Both the position numbers and the translations under genes were made by a program. This document shows positions 11,114-21,200 of a stretch of DNA of 64,000 bases, one piece after another. Source of the stretch: Cephalotrichum gorgonifer (lineage: Eukaryota; Ascomycota; Sordariomycetes; Microascales; Microascaceae); the NCBI GenBank assembly GCA_900312665.1, contig ONZQ02000002.1, positions 372,001-436,000 of the forward strand, in the 5' to 3' direction. The notes under the pieces are model-generated. The model was not told the DNA's origin, made no database searches, and saw nothing but the letters and a program-made list of their open reading frames with translations. Positions within the stretch are counted from its first letter, which is position 1. The number at the start of each line of letters is the position of its first letter.

Positions 11114-12347
11114 TCAATCCGCCCTAGCCCCGTTGTAGTAGTGTATCTAAGAGCCAACTTTGTTAGTACAGATGCCCTCCCTTCCAATAATCACATTGAC
11201 ACTGCCGTGCCCTTCCTCACAAAAAGAAGGGAGAGAAGAAATAGGGGAAGGGGGGAATCTAACCGTGTGGTCAGAGCAGCCTGCGGGCGTCATATACCCA
11301 TAAGCGCCGGTGTTGATAAACAGCTCGTCCCCTCCACAAACCAGCCACGCAGCTTGATTCTCCCTCCTCATCCCCTCCACAGACCAGGTCAGCGCGTCCC
11401 CGTTGAACACAAATTGGCCAAAGTCTGACTCCGTCTCATTGAACGTCGTCGCCAGCGTCCTCGGCGGCGACGCCAGGTCCGCGGGCCGCTCGACGTGGAG
11501 GTACAGCGGCAGCGAGGGGTCGCCTAGGGACACGAGCTGGCCGGCCACGACGTTGAACTGGCCCGCGGACGAGCGGGGGCCGAGGATCGCGACGCCGGGG
11601 AGGTTGGCGGGGTTGGTCTGGAGGTAGTCGTGGAAGTGGGGGTCCGTCACGGCGCGGACCCAGAGGGCGCCGTCCTGGAGCTCGGAGGGTGTCGGGGTCC
11701 CGCCCTGGCGTTTCTCGGGCCCTACGGCGCGCTGCTTGTTCCTCTCTAGGCGGCGACGGTGGGGCAGTTGGGGCTCGGCGGTGGCGGCGGCGCGGGGGGA
11801 GAGGTCGGTGATGGGCGTGTCGGGGACGGCGGTGATGGTCGTGTCGTGGCCCGTGGGGAGAGGCTCCGGAGTCGGGTCCGGAGGTAGGACCGGGGGCGGA
11901 GTGGAGATGGGGATGGGGTCATCCGTGACGAAGGTTATGTACGTCGTCACGGCCGTGGGGACCGGGATCCTTTCCCGCGTCACCGTGATGGTGACGATGG
12001 TTTGGAAGCTGGTCGTCTGGACGGGCTGCTGGACGGCGTCCTCCTCGGGAACACACTGCGCGAACCAGCGGCTACAGATCCCGTTTAGCCAAGGGGAATT
12101 CCGGGTGTAAAAAAAAAGGAGGAGAGTTTACCTTTCAACTGTGCAGATGAATTCTCCCGGGCAAACGGTCGGACCATCATAGTTATCCCCGCCGCCTTCC
12201 ATTCATATTCGTGTTAGTCGAGGTCTCTAGATTGAGGAAGGCAACAAAGGGAGTGGGTATAGAGGCCTTACATTGACCCCATCTGCTCTGAACCTGGGCC
12301 GACGCCTGCAGTGCGAATAGGGCGGAGAGTAGAGCTACTCGAGCCAT
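11114..12347 (-). CDS. Secreted CBM1 protein with DUF7908-like C-terminal domain
   Basis: Four exons read 12347-12272, 12195-12132, 12071-11264 and 11146-11114 (326 aa). Introns are 76, 60 and 117 bases. Residues 1-17 form a signal peptide (MARVALLSALFALQASA). A fungal CBM1 follows at about 21-54, with Cys 26, 37, 43 and 53 in C-GG-Y-GPT-C order and aromatic residues W23, Y31 and W49 for cellulose contact. A Ser/Thr/Pro-rich linker leads to a domain at about 175-320 with LYLHVERP, LTWSVEGM, INTGAYGYMTPAGC and the final HYYN. I recall this pattern from fungal DUF7908 proteins. The last 33-base exon restores the expected C-terminus. The protein is likely extracellular and wall- or cellulose-associated; an enzymatic activity cannot be claimed. 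Confidence 0.85.
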
Positions 12348-12520
12348 GGTGACGAGTCCACAGCTTTCCTCAGAGTAGCTAGTAGGTGTCGACCTAAAGG
12401 GAAGGAACCAGACCCGATAGTTTCCAGGGAAATTATCCACCGCGACTCAGAGGATCAAATCGAAATCTCAAGACACCGAGAAAGAAGTTTGACGAGCCTT
12501 CGTCGCGGGGAGAGGCACCC

Positions 12521-12530
12521 CCTATATAAG
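12521..12530 (-). promoter_or_regulatory. TATA-like element upstream of the CBM1 gene
   Basis: On the minus strand this reads CTTATATAGG, about 175 bases before the ATG at 12347. Position and sequence suit a core promoter of a regulated secreted-protein gene, but this is only a match by eye. Confidence 0.35.
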
Positions 12531-13805
12531 TACTTCCTCCCGGCCGCCGAAGCTCATCATCTCGCCTCGCGAAAGCCCACCGCCAGAAACAGTTATATTG
12601 GGCTGATAGAGTGATTGTTCAATCGGGGTAAGCGGACCAAGTTAGCGGTATACCCACCTCAGCGGGTCAATCTGGAACACGATGAAGCATAATCGAGAGA
12701 GGTGGAAAAAAACATAAGGGTGGTGCGGAGTAGACTCGCGGTGCTTCTCGGTCCGAGAAGCGGACCCAATATATCTCCCGTGCTGTATAATATGCTTGTC
12801 CCTAGATATAGGTACCCCCACGGCAAATTGATAGGTCAAGCTACTGTTATTGCGCATCGCTTTAGATGCAGTAGATCTGCTTTGTTTCGGACTCCGTGGT
12901 GGAGTTCTACAAACAGGCTGTATTGCGCGGGCCGGCCGAACCAGTTCGCCGTGTTAGGATCAGAAGTGCAGTATTAAACAGGATATGTATGAGCGCCGAT
13001 AATAAACGTGGCGCATTCTTAATCAAATGAAAAGCTTGACTAGATAAGGGGAGAATGTGCATAGATCCAGGCTCTCCAGTGTAAGCCCAGGCATGTTAGT
13101 CGCAAGGGTCAGGACGATCAACTTCTATCACCAAAAACCAACACTGCGTCGACTGACAGCTCAGGCATGGCTGCCAGTTCATTCACATACCATGTTAGCT
13201 ACTCTAGATACCCTCAGCTGGGTGAGAGCTGTCGTCAACTGCGTCACCAAGGTTTGCGATGTTTTATGCACTACAAGGGGAGTAGAGTAGTGGAGTTGGT
13301 AAGCTTCGATGGTATTCTGAACATTGAAGTTATGATGGTAGGTCAAGACAGGAGGCAGATCCGTTGAAGTCAAGTCGAGTGGCAGCTAGGAGATTAAGGA
13401 ATGGGCGGGGAGATTACTATGTACTGAGCATATCTAGCAGACCCGTGAAGTTATAAAGTCTCACATATGCCCTTATCTTCCAAGGCGCACAGGACGAGTG
13501 CGAAGTCAGGAACGATGAACAAGTAGCACGAGGAATTAGTATTGAGAGGTATTTCTCTCGAGCCACACCGGAAATATCAGTGTCGCCCTCTGCAGCCTGC
13601 CTCTGGACCTGGATAAGTCCATTTCCTCGAGAATAACTAACCACCCCTTGCCTTGCCTTCTCTTGTCCGTCCGCCGGTAGCGCTGGGAATATCGGTCTCT
13701 TTTCGGGATGACATGATTGCTACATATCCTCGACCAGTGACAGACACCATCGTCACCAACAAACTTCGGGGGCTAGAGGCATACTCTTGCGGAGATAGAG
13801 ATAAC
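12531..13805. other. Intergenic interval, no gene seen
   Basis: About 1.3 kb between the CBM1 gene promoter and the end of the small Cys-rich gene. The frames are short, with no splice-supported extension on either strand. I see no tRNA, tandem repeat or transposon remnant. Confidence 0.45.
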
Positions 13806-14601
13806 TTAAACCAGGCCTATGATTTCCGCAGCGTCCTCCGCGAACTGAGGTTGCGTGATGGTTGTCACACCATCCAGCAGGGATGACACTGCCTCCACTG
13901 TATGACGAACTCCCTTGACCAAGGCTCTATCCATCGTATTATCCAGGGCTCTCGCGAGAGGTACGGCTGAATCAGTTGCGGATTGCAGAGCATCAAGCAT
14001 ATATTCGGATTCAGCGTTGTCTTCCATATCGACATCGGCGAGAGTGATAGCCGAAATCTGCAAGGCCATGGCCAAATCATCGCGAGCTATGCGCTGTTGG
14101 ACCTTGATTGCGAACTGTTGAGTGACATCGTATTAGAAGGCTTTCAGAACATGGATTCAATTAGCAAGGATTAGCCAAGGAGCTCACTCACAATATCAAG
14201 CGGATCTTGTGCTATCAGCTCGTAGAGCTGCTGCCCAGCATCGGCTCCACCAAAGTCGGCCTCTCCGCACTCTTTCCCAAGGTACTCGCAACGAGAACAT
14301 TTCGCACTAGAACTAGAAGCTGCGTTTGAATTTAGCATGGGTGTCAGACTAACCCCCTTACGAAAACATGACAGTGTGCCTCACAGGTGCCATCGCGGCA
14401 TGGTATCGGTTTCCCATCACCCGGCATCCAAGCGGCCAAGATCGAGATACAGCCCATACACATGGTCTCGCGATGGGCCATTTTCTTCTCGGGACGGGAA
14501 GTGGATCCTAGCTCCTCGGGGGCCTTTCTTTTCAGTCGACGCGTTAGAGAGCGTGTAACCGGACCCTCTTCAGGCTTAATCGGGGTGGTTTTCGAAGACA
14601 T
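13806..14601 (-). CDS. Small Cys-rich (zinc-knuckle-like) protein
   Basis: Three exons read 14601-14385, 14319-14192 and 14114-13806 (217 aa). Introns are 65 and 77 bases, with donors GTGAGG and GTGAGT in phases 1 and 0. A basic N-terminus (RSLTRRLKRK) precedes six cysteines: C48-x2-C51, C68, C80-x2-C83 and C90, the last part reading KCSRCEYLGKEC. This layout recalls short fungal proteins that end a Cys cluster with a CxRC-x6-C motif, probably metal binding. The rest is helical and acidic. A divergent gene with the same Cys order and a second exon of identical length lies at 15.4-16.15 kb. Function unknown; nuclear or nucleic-acid roles are guesses. Confidence 0.7.
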
Positions 14602-15394
14602 TGTGACCAGTCCTGATAGCACAGGAGGTGCGAAGAATTGAAGAGGGTCTTGAAGAGGTCCGTCTTGGGGATTAATATGAACCCTTTCTGCTCAAGGTTT
14701 AGGGGCGAAGAAGGGGAAACGGGTTCTGAGAAAGTTGGGAGGAAGGTGATGTCTATATGTAGTCGATAGTCAAGGGGTTCTCCTCTCCCATGGGAAGATG
14801 CAAACAGTGTAGGCCCTCCGGGGTGGGAGCGTAGGTGGAAGGAGCTACAGTGAGGCACGCGTGAGGAAGAAGGATCCATCTACGCGCCATCTAGAGAAAG
14901 GCGCTGGGAAGCTAGAGTTTTGGAAGGAGCATTGCCTAGTCAATGATGTGGAATGTAAAAGAAAGGTACAGTCAACACATCAGTGTATTTGCCTGCCATC
15001 TCCCACCCAATAGAGAATCCGGACTCCAGGATCCTCCAAAGTTAGGCCCCCTGCCCTTCATCAATATAATTCTAGATGCTCCGAAACTACTCCCTCGTAA
15101 ACCTGTCACCGAGCTACTCTTGAACTCTCCGAGTGAGCGCCCCCACCGCCCCCATGGCAGGACTAAGCCCTGCATAATCTGACTAGACCCGAGTTTTTGA
15201 CTTGTTGCTGTACGTGCCAAGGTCCCTGGTACTTTCTCGGGCCTTTCGTCAAAGGAGGAAGGAGCAGCCTACCACCCAGCCTTTATTGGTGTCCCTATCA
15301 TTATAGTATACCTCTCTTGAGGATCTCTCTTCCCTCCAATCCTACCACTACTCCTCGATTATCAGCGACAGCCTTCAAATATAAATGCGGGTAA
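14602..15394. other. Intergenic region between the two divergent Cys-rich genes
   Basis: About 0.8 kb that should hold both promoters. A first exon of the right-hand gene could lie near its end; an ATG at 15385 is followed by a GTAACG donor. No other feature was found. Confidence 0.4.
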
Positions 15395-16150
15395 CGTTGG
15401 TGGAGAAAGCGCCAACGCTCCTCGACGCCAATCGAGGAAGCTGGTTCCGACAGCAACGTGGAACTTGAGGGCGTACCACCGGAGCAGGATGTCTCAAATA
15501 ACCCATGTTTTCTGTGCCTCATTCATCTCAGCACTTGGGAGCCCCCGCCTGGTGACCGCGATCCACCGAAATGCGAAGCCGGAAGCTGTAGGTTTATGGA
15601 TTGTATGTCAACTTGGAGAGACTGACACCGCGTCACTTAGCACCGAGAAAGTGCGCTCGTTGTGAAGACCTCGCAGTGCCATGCGTGAAGGTCCCAAATG
15701 ATTCAAGGGGTCTCCTACTACATGCTTCTCAACTACAATCCAAGTCGATGGAACCTGATACCGATTTCGTAAGCCTGGCTCATCCCCACCCCGAGCTTAA
15801 CTGGCCCCCTCGGCGAGTTATGTAGATACTAACGAGTCAAGACACATCTTGCCCCCGATTGATACAACCTTTTAAGGGCCCTCAGAGACCACGACGACCC
15901 TCAGTCGACGACCCCCAAACCGAAGCATAAGGCCCGATTCAAGAAGAAAATTACAGAACTTAAGAACCTCAATGAGTCTAGGCTCAATGATCGACTGAAG
16001 GGATTTAGCCAGGCCATGTCAGCTATGAGATCGCTATCAGCTCCCGAGGGCGGAGCAGCATCCACTGGAAGTCGAGAAGAAGCTTTTGAGGCGGGAGCGA
16101 AAGCGGTTATGGCTCTGCTCGGGAAGTCCGAGGAGACTCTATGTGTTTGA
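15395..16150 (+). CDS. Second small Cys-rich protein, start unresolved
   Basis: Coding-like segments at 15395-15587, 15641-15768 and probably 15905-16150. The Cys order matches the gene at 13.8-14.6 kb: C-x2-C (CFLC), C, then KCARCEDLAVPC, the same CxRC-x6-C ending. Intron 1 (53 bases, GTAGGT/TAG) is in the same phase, and the second exon is exactly 128 bases in both genes. For the last exon, an acceptor at 15841 would run into TGA at 15860-15862. The acceptor at 15904 avoids it and opens an 81-residue Lys/Glu/Ala-rich end. No in-frame ATG precedes the first Cys in the open frame. One possibility is ATG 15385 joined by a 46-base intron to 15437. It may be intact or recently broken. Confidence 0.45.
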
Positions 16151-16755
16151 ATTTGGCTAGGGAAGGTCGGTGTGGTACGCGGTGCGTGATTCCAAGTTTA
16201 CTGGAGCGGGTTTCGGTGTGAACTAAGGATTCTGCGAGCTCAAGATTTGAGTCTTATTCGGGACCACACGGATATCAGATGGGGAAATGACACAAGATTA
16301 CATAAATGAAGATGGATAGCGATCTTCGGATAGTTCGTAGTGAATACAAAGGGACCATCCCATGCCCTCGACCATTCATTGTGACCTACATGATGGTGAA
16401 TAATCTGTCGTAGCGGTTGATACCGCTCTCAATCGCGTGTGGTTACCAGAGCCGGACATGTCAATGGTGCCGGCTACACGAGAGGGAGCCACACGAATCT
16501 TATCTATTTGAGACAAACCAGATTGACTGGCGAGGCGCTGCATTTCCTAATACTAACTCTGGGGCTGCCAATTAAGGATAACAAAATCCACCGAAGTGTG
16601 GCCAACCTAAGAACGCTTTATCTTCTAGTCGCTCGAGAAAGGAGAGAAACCCACGATTGGATGAACTAATCTTAGGACTTGATAAAACCAATCAGAAACA
16701 CAAAAGAGCCAGAGATGAGCCAAAAGGAGCAACAAGAATCTCGCATTCCCGCCCT
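16151..16755. other. Intergenic interval, no gene seen
   Basis: About 600 bases separating the Cys-rich gene and the convergent four-helix membrane protein gene. No supported frame or repeat. Confidence 0.45.
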
Positions 16756-17524
16756 TCAAACATCGTCCTCTTTCCCCCCAGGTCGCTCGTGAACAACCCC
16801 CGCCCCCGTCGCCCCCTCATGCCCACTCCCTCTCTCCTCGAACATCACCCTCCACCGTCGAAGCTGGAGGTCGGGATCCCTTCTTCTATCCCGCATCTCC
16901 CGTTCAAAATCCCACCGTACAAAGATCGCGCAGTCAACCATAGCCAGGACGGCACAGACAGCGGCCAAGAATGCCAGGGAGAGCCTCCCATTCACCCAGG
17001 CGCGGTAGTCCCCTGCTCTTTGGACGGTGTAGCAGGGATCGGTTGTGTCCATGGATGTGGGCATCCTGTGAAGATACAAGAAGCCCGTCATGCAGGTGAT
17101 AGCGTGGCCCAAAGCCGTCAAGAACCCGAGGGTGAAGTAGTAACGGCGCCCCTGTGGCCATGCGTAGCCGTAGAGTTTCGACCGGAGGTGCGAGAAGGGG
17201 TAGCACGCTAGGTGGCAGAAGGATGCTATCGTGGCTCCGTAAATCTGTGGCGAGGAATCCCCCCCCTCAAGTTAGCCCCTTGCCATTCTAGTGTCCACTT
17301 GATACCAGCGATGGCTGTGAGAAGCAAAAGAGGAGGGGATTCTTGATTCTTACGTCTATTGAGCCTAGGCCTGCTGCTGGCGTCCCGTCTAGATACCCTC
17401 TGGATAGAGTGTAGGAGAGATAACAGCAAAGTAGGCATACAGATATGAGATGCAGGTCCAGTATCAATGGCCATGGTCCATAGGCCAGATACCCGGCCCG
17501 AGTTCGCATCTCGGTAGATGGCAT
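16756..17524 (-). CDS. Four-helix integral membrane protein, unknown family
   Basis: Two exons read 17524-17354 and 17244-16756 (219 aa), with a 109-base intron (GTAAGA/CAG) in phase 0. Four hydrophobic stretches are visible: about 20-42 (ILDLHLISVCLLCCYL), 58-75, 91-113 (FTLGFLTALGHAITCMTGFLYL) and 143-166. A short basic, Arg-rich cytosolic tail ends the protein. There is no cleavable signal and no catalytic motif. The intron lies between helices 1 and 2. I do not recognise the family; tetraspan or claudin-like roles cannot be assigned. Joining the exons is supported by frame, phase and the topology obtained. Confidence 0.65.
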
Positions 17525-18487
17525 AGTGCTTGTCAGAGCGAGCTGGGGATGTCTACCGAGACAAATTTCGCGTACTTGGTGGTGGTCTAGAGAGCAGAAA
17601 TGATCTTCGTCGAGAAAGAAAGCGATGGAATTCGGTCCGCTTTCTGGTGCGGTTACGACTTAACGTGGAAGATAGTAAAATGGGGCGAATATGAAGAGTA
17701 CCGCACATAAATATTATACGTTAGGCTGCTTGGCTCGAAAAAAAGTTCGTATACAAACTCCGGAGTCACTTTTAACGGTCACGATGGGAGGCGCAGGCTA
17801 AATTCGCATGCTCGGGCAGGTTCATTAGACTCAGCGGGGAAGGCGAGTATGATCTGACGAGGACAAGATGTAAACACCAAGAAATCTTGTGCATGTAACA
17901 GTGAGTAGGGCGGAAGGAAGGTGCTAGCGAGGTGTGATAAGGTAATCGGACGAGACGAGGAAGGAGCGAGCGAAACTGTCTGGCGAGGAGTGTTCTCAGG
18001 TTGATTCTATCCCGCCTGCCTGTCTAGCTAGCCCTTGTCCTGCCTTTTCTCCTCCCCTTTTCTTCTCCCCCTTTCCAGGTCCGATGGTCTATTGTGTCCC
18101 CATCTATCCGGACTCACGAACAAGTATCGGTAGTTGGGCCCGTCCCTCCTTCCCTAGCGCCAGTCCTGGTATCAGGCTTCAGAAGGTGCCATGAAAATGG
18201 GGGAGGGGAGGAGGGGTAAAGCCACGAGGCAGGGAGCGCTATAGAACCGTAATGAGCCTCGGACCCTCACAAGCCGAGAAGGCTCACCAAATAGCTGACA
18301 AGAAACAACAGATGTAAGTGTAAATGCTCGAGTTCCCCCGTCCTATGTTCCATAAAGGGGATATGCCGTCCAAGATGCCCCGGTGAAAACAGTATGAAAA
18401 TCATATGAAGAGCCATATGAAGAGCCGTATGAAGGGCTGTGTAGAGATCCAGAGGTAGAGCCAACATATAATATGTGCTATGCCCCA
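17525..18487. other. Intergenic interval with a short tandem repeat
   Basis: About 960 bases: promoter of the four-helix protein gene on the left and the 3' side of TAM41 on the right. Apart from a three-copy 12-base repeat at 18402-18437, nothing is recognisable. Confidence 0.45.
18402..18437 (+). repeat. Three-copy 12-base tandem repeat
   Basis: CATATGAAGAGC occurs twice in a row (18402-18413, 18414-18425), followed by a third copy with two changes (18426-18437). It lies just past the TAM41 stop, probably in its 3' UTR. Confidence 0.8.
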
Positions 18488-20200
18488 TCACTTCTTCTCC
18501 TCTCCATTCCCTCCCTCCTTCGTGGTCTCCTTCTCCTTCTCAGCGCTTTTCTTCTTCCCCTCACCGTACCTCTTCATCTTCTCCCCCATGTACCTCCACG
18601 ACTTCGAGAACCCTGCCGTGATCAGCCCCTTGGCACTCTGCGTAGTGTTAACCCAGTGCCCGGTTTCCCTGATCGCCTTCCTCACCATCCCACTCAGATC
18701 CGGATCAGCCGCGATCTTCCTCTCAAACTCGCCCCCGAGCTGCTTCCTGAACCCCTTGTCATCCTCATTCATGCTCTCCTCCATCTGAGCCAGGAATTCG
18801 GATCGCGTCATCTGGAACTTGGACTGGTACAAGAAGTATAGCCTCGACCGGAACGCCGACGGTAGCCGCCGAACCATATTCGCGCGCTTCGCGATGTCCA
18901 TATCCTGCCTGAGCTCGTGGTTCGTCAAGCTCTCGAGCCACTCGGGGCTCCCTACCGCGCTATTGGCGTCGCCGGCCCCGACGTAATCTATGTTCGGGAG
19001 CTTCTCGACGAGCGGCGCGTAGAGCCGGCGGAAGTTGACGAGGTTGTTGGTGACGATATTACTGACTTTATTCTTGTTCTCCGTAGGTAGCGCCATGCGC
19101 GGGTCGCCGAGGTAGCTTATCGCCGCGATGGTGCTGAATAGCTCAAACTCGGTGAAAGACTCGGGGAGCATGAGGAGCGCCGTGCGCACGGCGCCCACGA
19201 GGTTTTGCTGGTTCGCGATGCGCACCGCAGCATTGTCGCGTAGGATCTTGACGGGCTTGTGGAGCCGTCCCGCGAGGTAGAGCGTCTCCCAGGACGAGAG
19301 GTCGTGGCAGAGGTTGCTGATGCTCGTGACGCCGTACTTGATCAGCATTCCGTTGACAACGACGTACGGATTGAAGTACACGCCGGCGCCGATCTTCTCC
19401 TGCACGCTGGCCACGGCTCCGGAGCCCAGAGACGCGAGGCCGGAGTAGTGCTCGGGGTGCTGGCGCATGTTGAGCCAGTGCCAGTGTTCGGTGTGGGTGA
19501 CGCCGAAGATGAAGTCGATCATCTTGGGGTTACCCTTTTGGGTCTTGAGGAGGGCCTCGGGGGGTTGCGGGTGGACGGCGCGGAACTCGGCGTCGGTGAT
19601 GCTCCGCTCGGAGGAGCCTTGCGGGAAGACCCCGGAGCCGTAGGCGAAGCAGAAGACGATGGGGGCGCGGAACTGGCGGAGCATGGCCGTGAACGCGGCC
19701 TTAAGCTCGGCGTTTATGAGCATGTGTTGGTTCACGCCGAAGGTGCGGGAAGGCAGGTCCTTGAAGCCGGAGACATCGGCGTAGCGGTAGTCCTCCCAGT
19801 CTTTGGTAGGTGGCTCTGCCGGGGTGGAGGCGAACGATGGGGCGGTAGAGGGCGCGGTAGAGTGCGAGCTTGCAGAGGAGGATGTTGAGGATATCGAGGA
19901 TGCCTCAGAGTGGGAGGTTGAAGGTCTCCTCTCGTGAACTTCGTGCTTTGTGCCCGGAGTGGCCCCCTTCGGGTCGGACGACGCGGAATGGCCATTGCGC
20001 CCATCGGAGGCGAGAAGTCTTCTTTGAAGGGGAGAGTAGCGGCAGTGGATCGGAGTCAGATGGCCTCGGGGAGTTCGGGACGCAATTGCGAGCAGCGGTG
20101 ACGCTCGGGTCGCGGTCTAGGATCGGGGATACGGTTAGCCGAATGCCTCGCGCCCACATGCGCCGCGCGACTGACATACCAGGATGCGGAGGGAAGACAT
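18488..20200 (-). CDS. TAM41: Mitochondrial CDP-diacylglycerol synthase Tam41
   Basis: Two exons read 20200-20180 and 20116-18488 (549 aa). The first exon is only seven codons (MSSLRIL), followed by a 63-base intron with GTATGT/TAG ends in phase 0. Together they give an Arg/Ser-rich mitochondrial presequence and a Ser/Thr-rich linker. The conserved core begins near residue 125 with DLPSRTFGVNQHMLIN, then FCFAYGSGVFPQ, whose GSG is the nucleotidyltransferase signature, and DFIFGVTHTEHWHWLN. Tam41 makes CDP-diacylglycerol from phosphatidic acid and CTP on the matrix side of the inner membrane, the first committed step toward cardiolipin. The C-terminal about 60 residues are Lys/Glu-rich. Assignment is firm; the tiny first exon is easy to miss. 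Confidence 0.93.
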
Positions 20201-21200
20201 TGCGGAAGAACTGAGCGCGAAAGGCGCTTCCCGACGATTTCGTTATTCTCGATCGGTACGCTCCTCTCCGAGGATGTCTCGTAGTCGTCTGCTAAGCTCC
20301 AGGCCCTGTCAGGTGGATCAGATGACGGATGCGGCGGACTTTCGGCACTGGAAGGATGCGGGTGTGATGATGAAAGGAGGGAGTGGGTAAAGTAGAGCAA
20401 AGAAGCAACGGAAGGCGGTCTTAGTGAAAAGCGATTGTCCGCCTAGTGAGGCGGATCGCTTAGTCGGCAGCTAGCAAGAGTACTGACATTCTTGAAGTGG
20501 ATCGCCAGAGGTGGTGGGTTGGGAGGTTGTTCGGAGGGGAATTGGTACCTGCCATTGGAGAGCTTTTTCTCGGAAGTTCAAAGCTCTTAATGCCGGGTTG
20601 TGCCCAAATCGGTGGTACACAGGTACAAGGATGCATGGAGAGAGACCTGCCAATGAACAGCTGCATACGTCACTGCCAAGATCTAAATTTGGAGCTTTGA
20701 TCTTCACTCAGCTCTTGATTCTTGAGTACAGCTCATGAGACAGGCAGGGCTGGATATGTCGCTGTAGCTGAATTAATTGTTCTTCAGATACATTACGTAT
20801 ATGATCCTCTTCAGGAGCCAAGGAACCCAGAGGGTTGGAAATGTTGACCTGTAAGCTGGTTGTTTGTTACCATCATAGGTACTTGGCTTACTCCGTGGGG
20901 GAGCCCGGATGAAGCAGAGCATGCAAAACTAAGCACAATCTGGAGCAGAACATAATTCAGACTGAGAAAGGTTCAACCTGAAATGCACTGGAATTTATTT
21001 TCATTGGCAAAAATTCCTCCCGTTGCTCATCTTGTTAAGCCAAGACCCCGAGTGTGTTTCAACAGCTCCAAGTACAATGGCTGAGGTCCAAGTTAGAGAT
21101 CACGTGACTATGGTTGTCAAATCAAACAAGGCAGTCACGATGTGTGTTTACTTCCCTCTTGGATCAATGCACGACACGCATTCAAAGCCAAGCTCTCACG
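20201..21200. other. TAM41-MAD1 divergent intergenic region
   Basis: One kilobase between two divergent start codons. It must contain both promoters and carries no supported gene or repeat. Confidence 0.45.

Noticed and set aside
15860..15862. In-frame TGA as proof that the second Cys-rich gene is dead
   Set aside because: An acceptor at 15904 in the right phase skips it, so the gene may be intact.
12348..18487. A secondary-metabolite or defence gene cluster in the accessory stretch
   Set aside because: No synthase, oxidoreductase, transporter, HET or NLR-type gene is present; the genes look unrelated.
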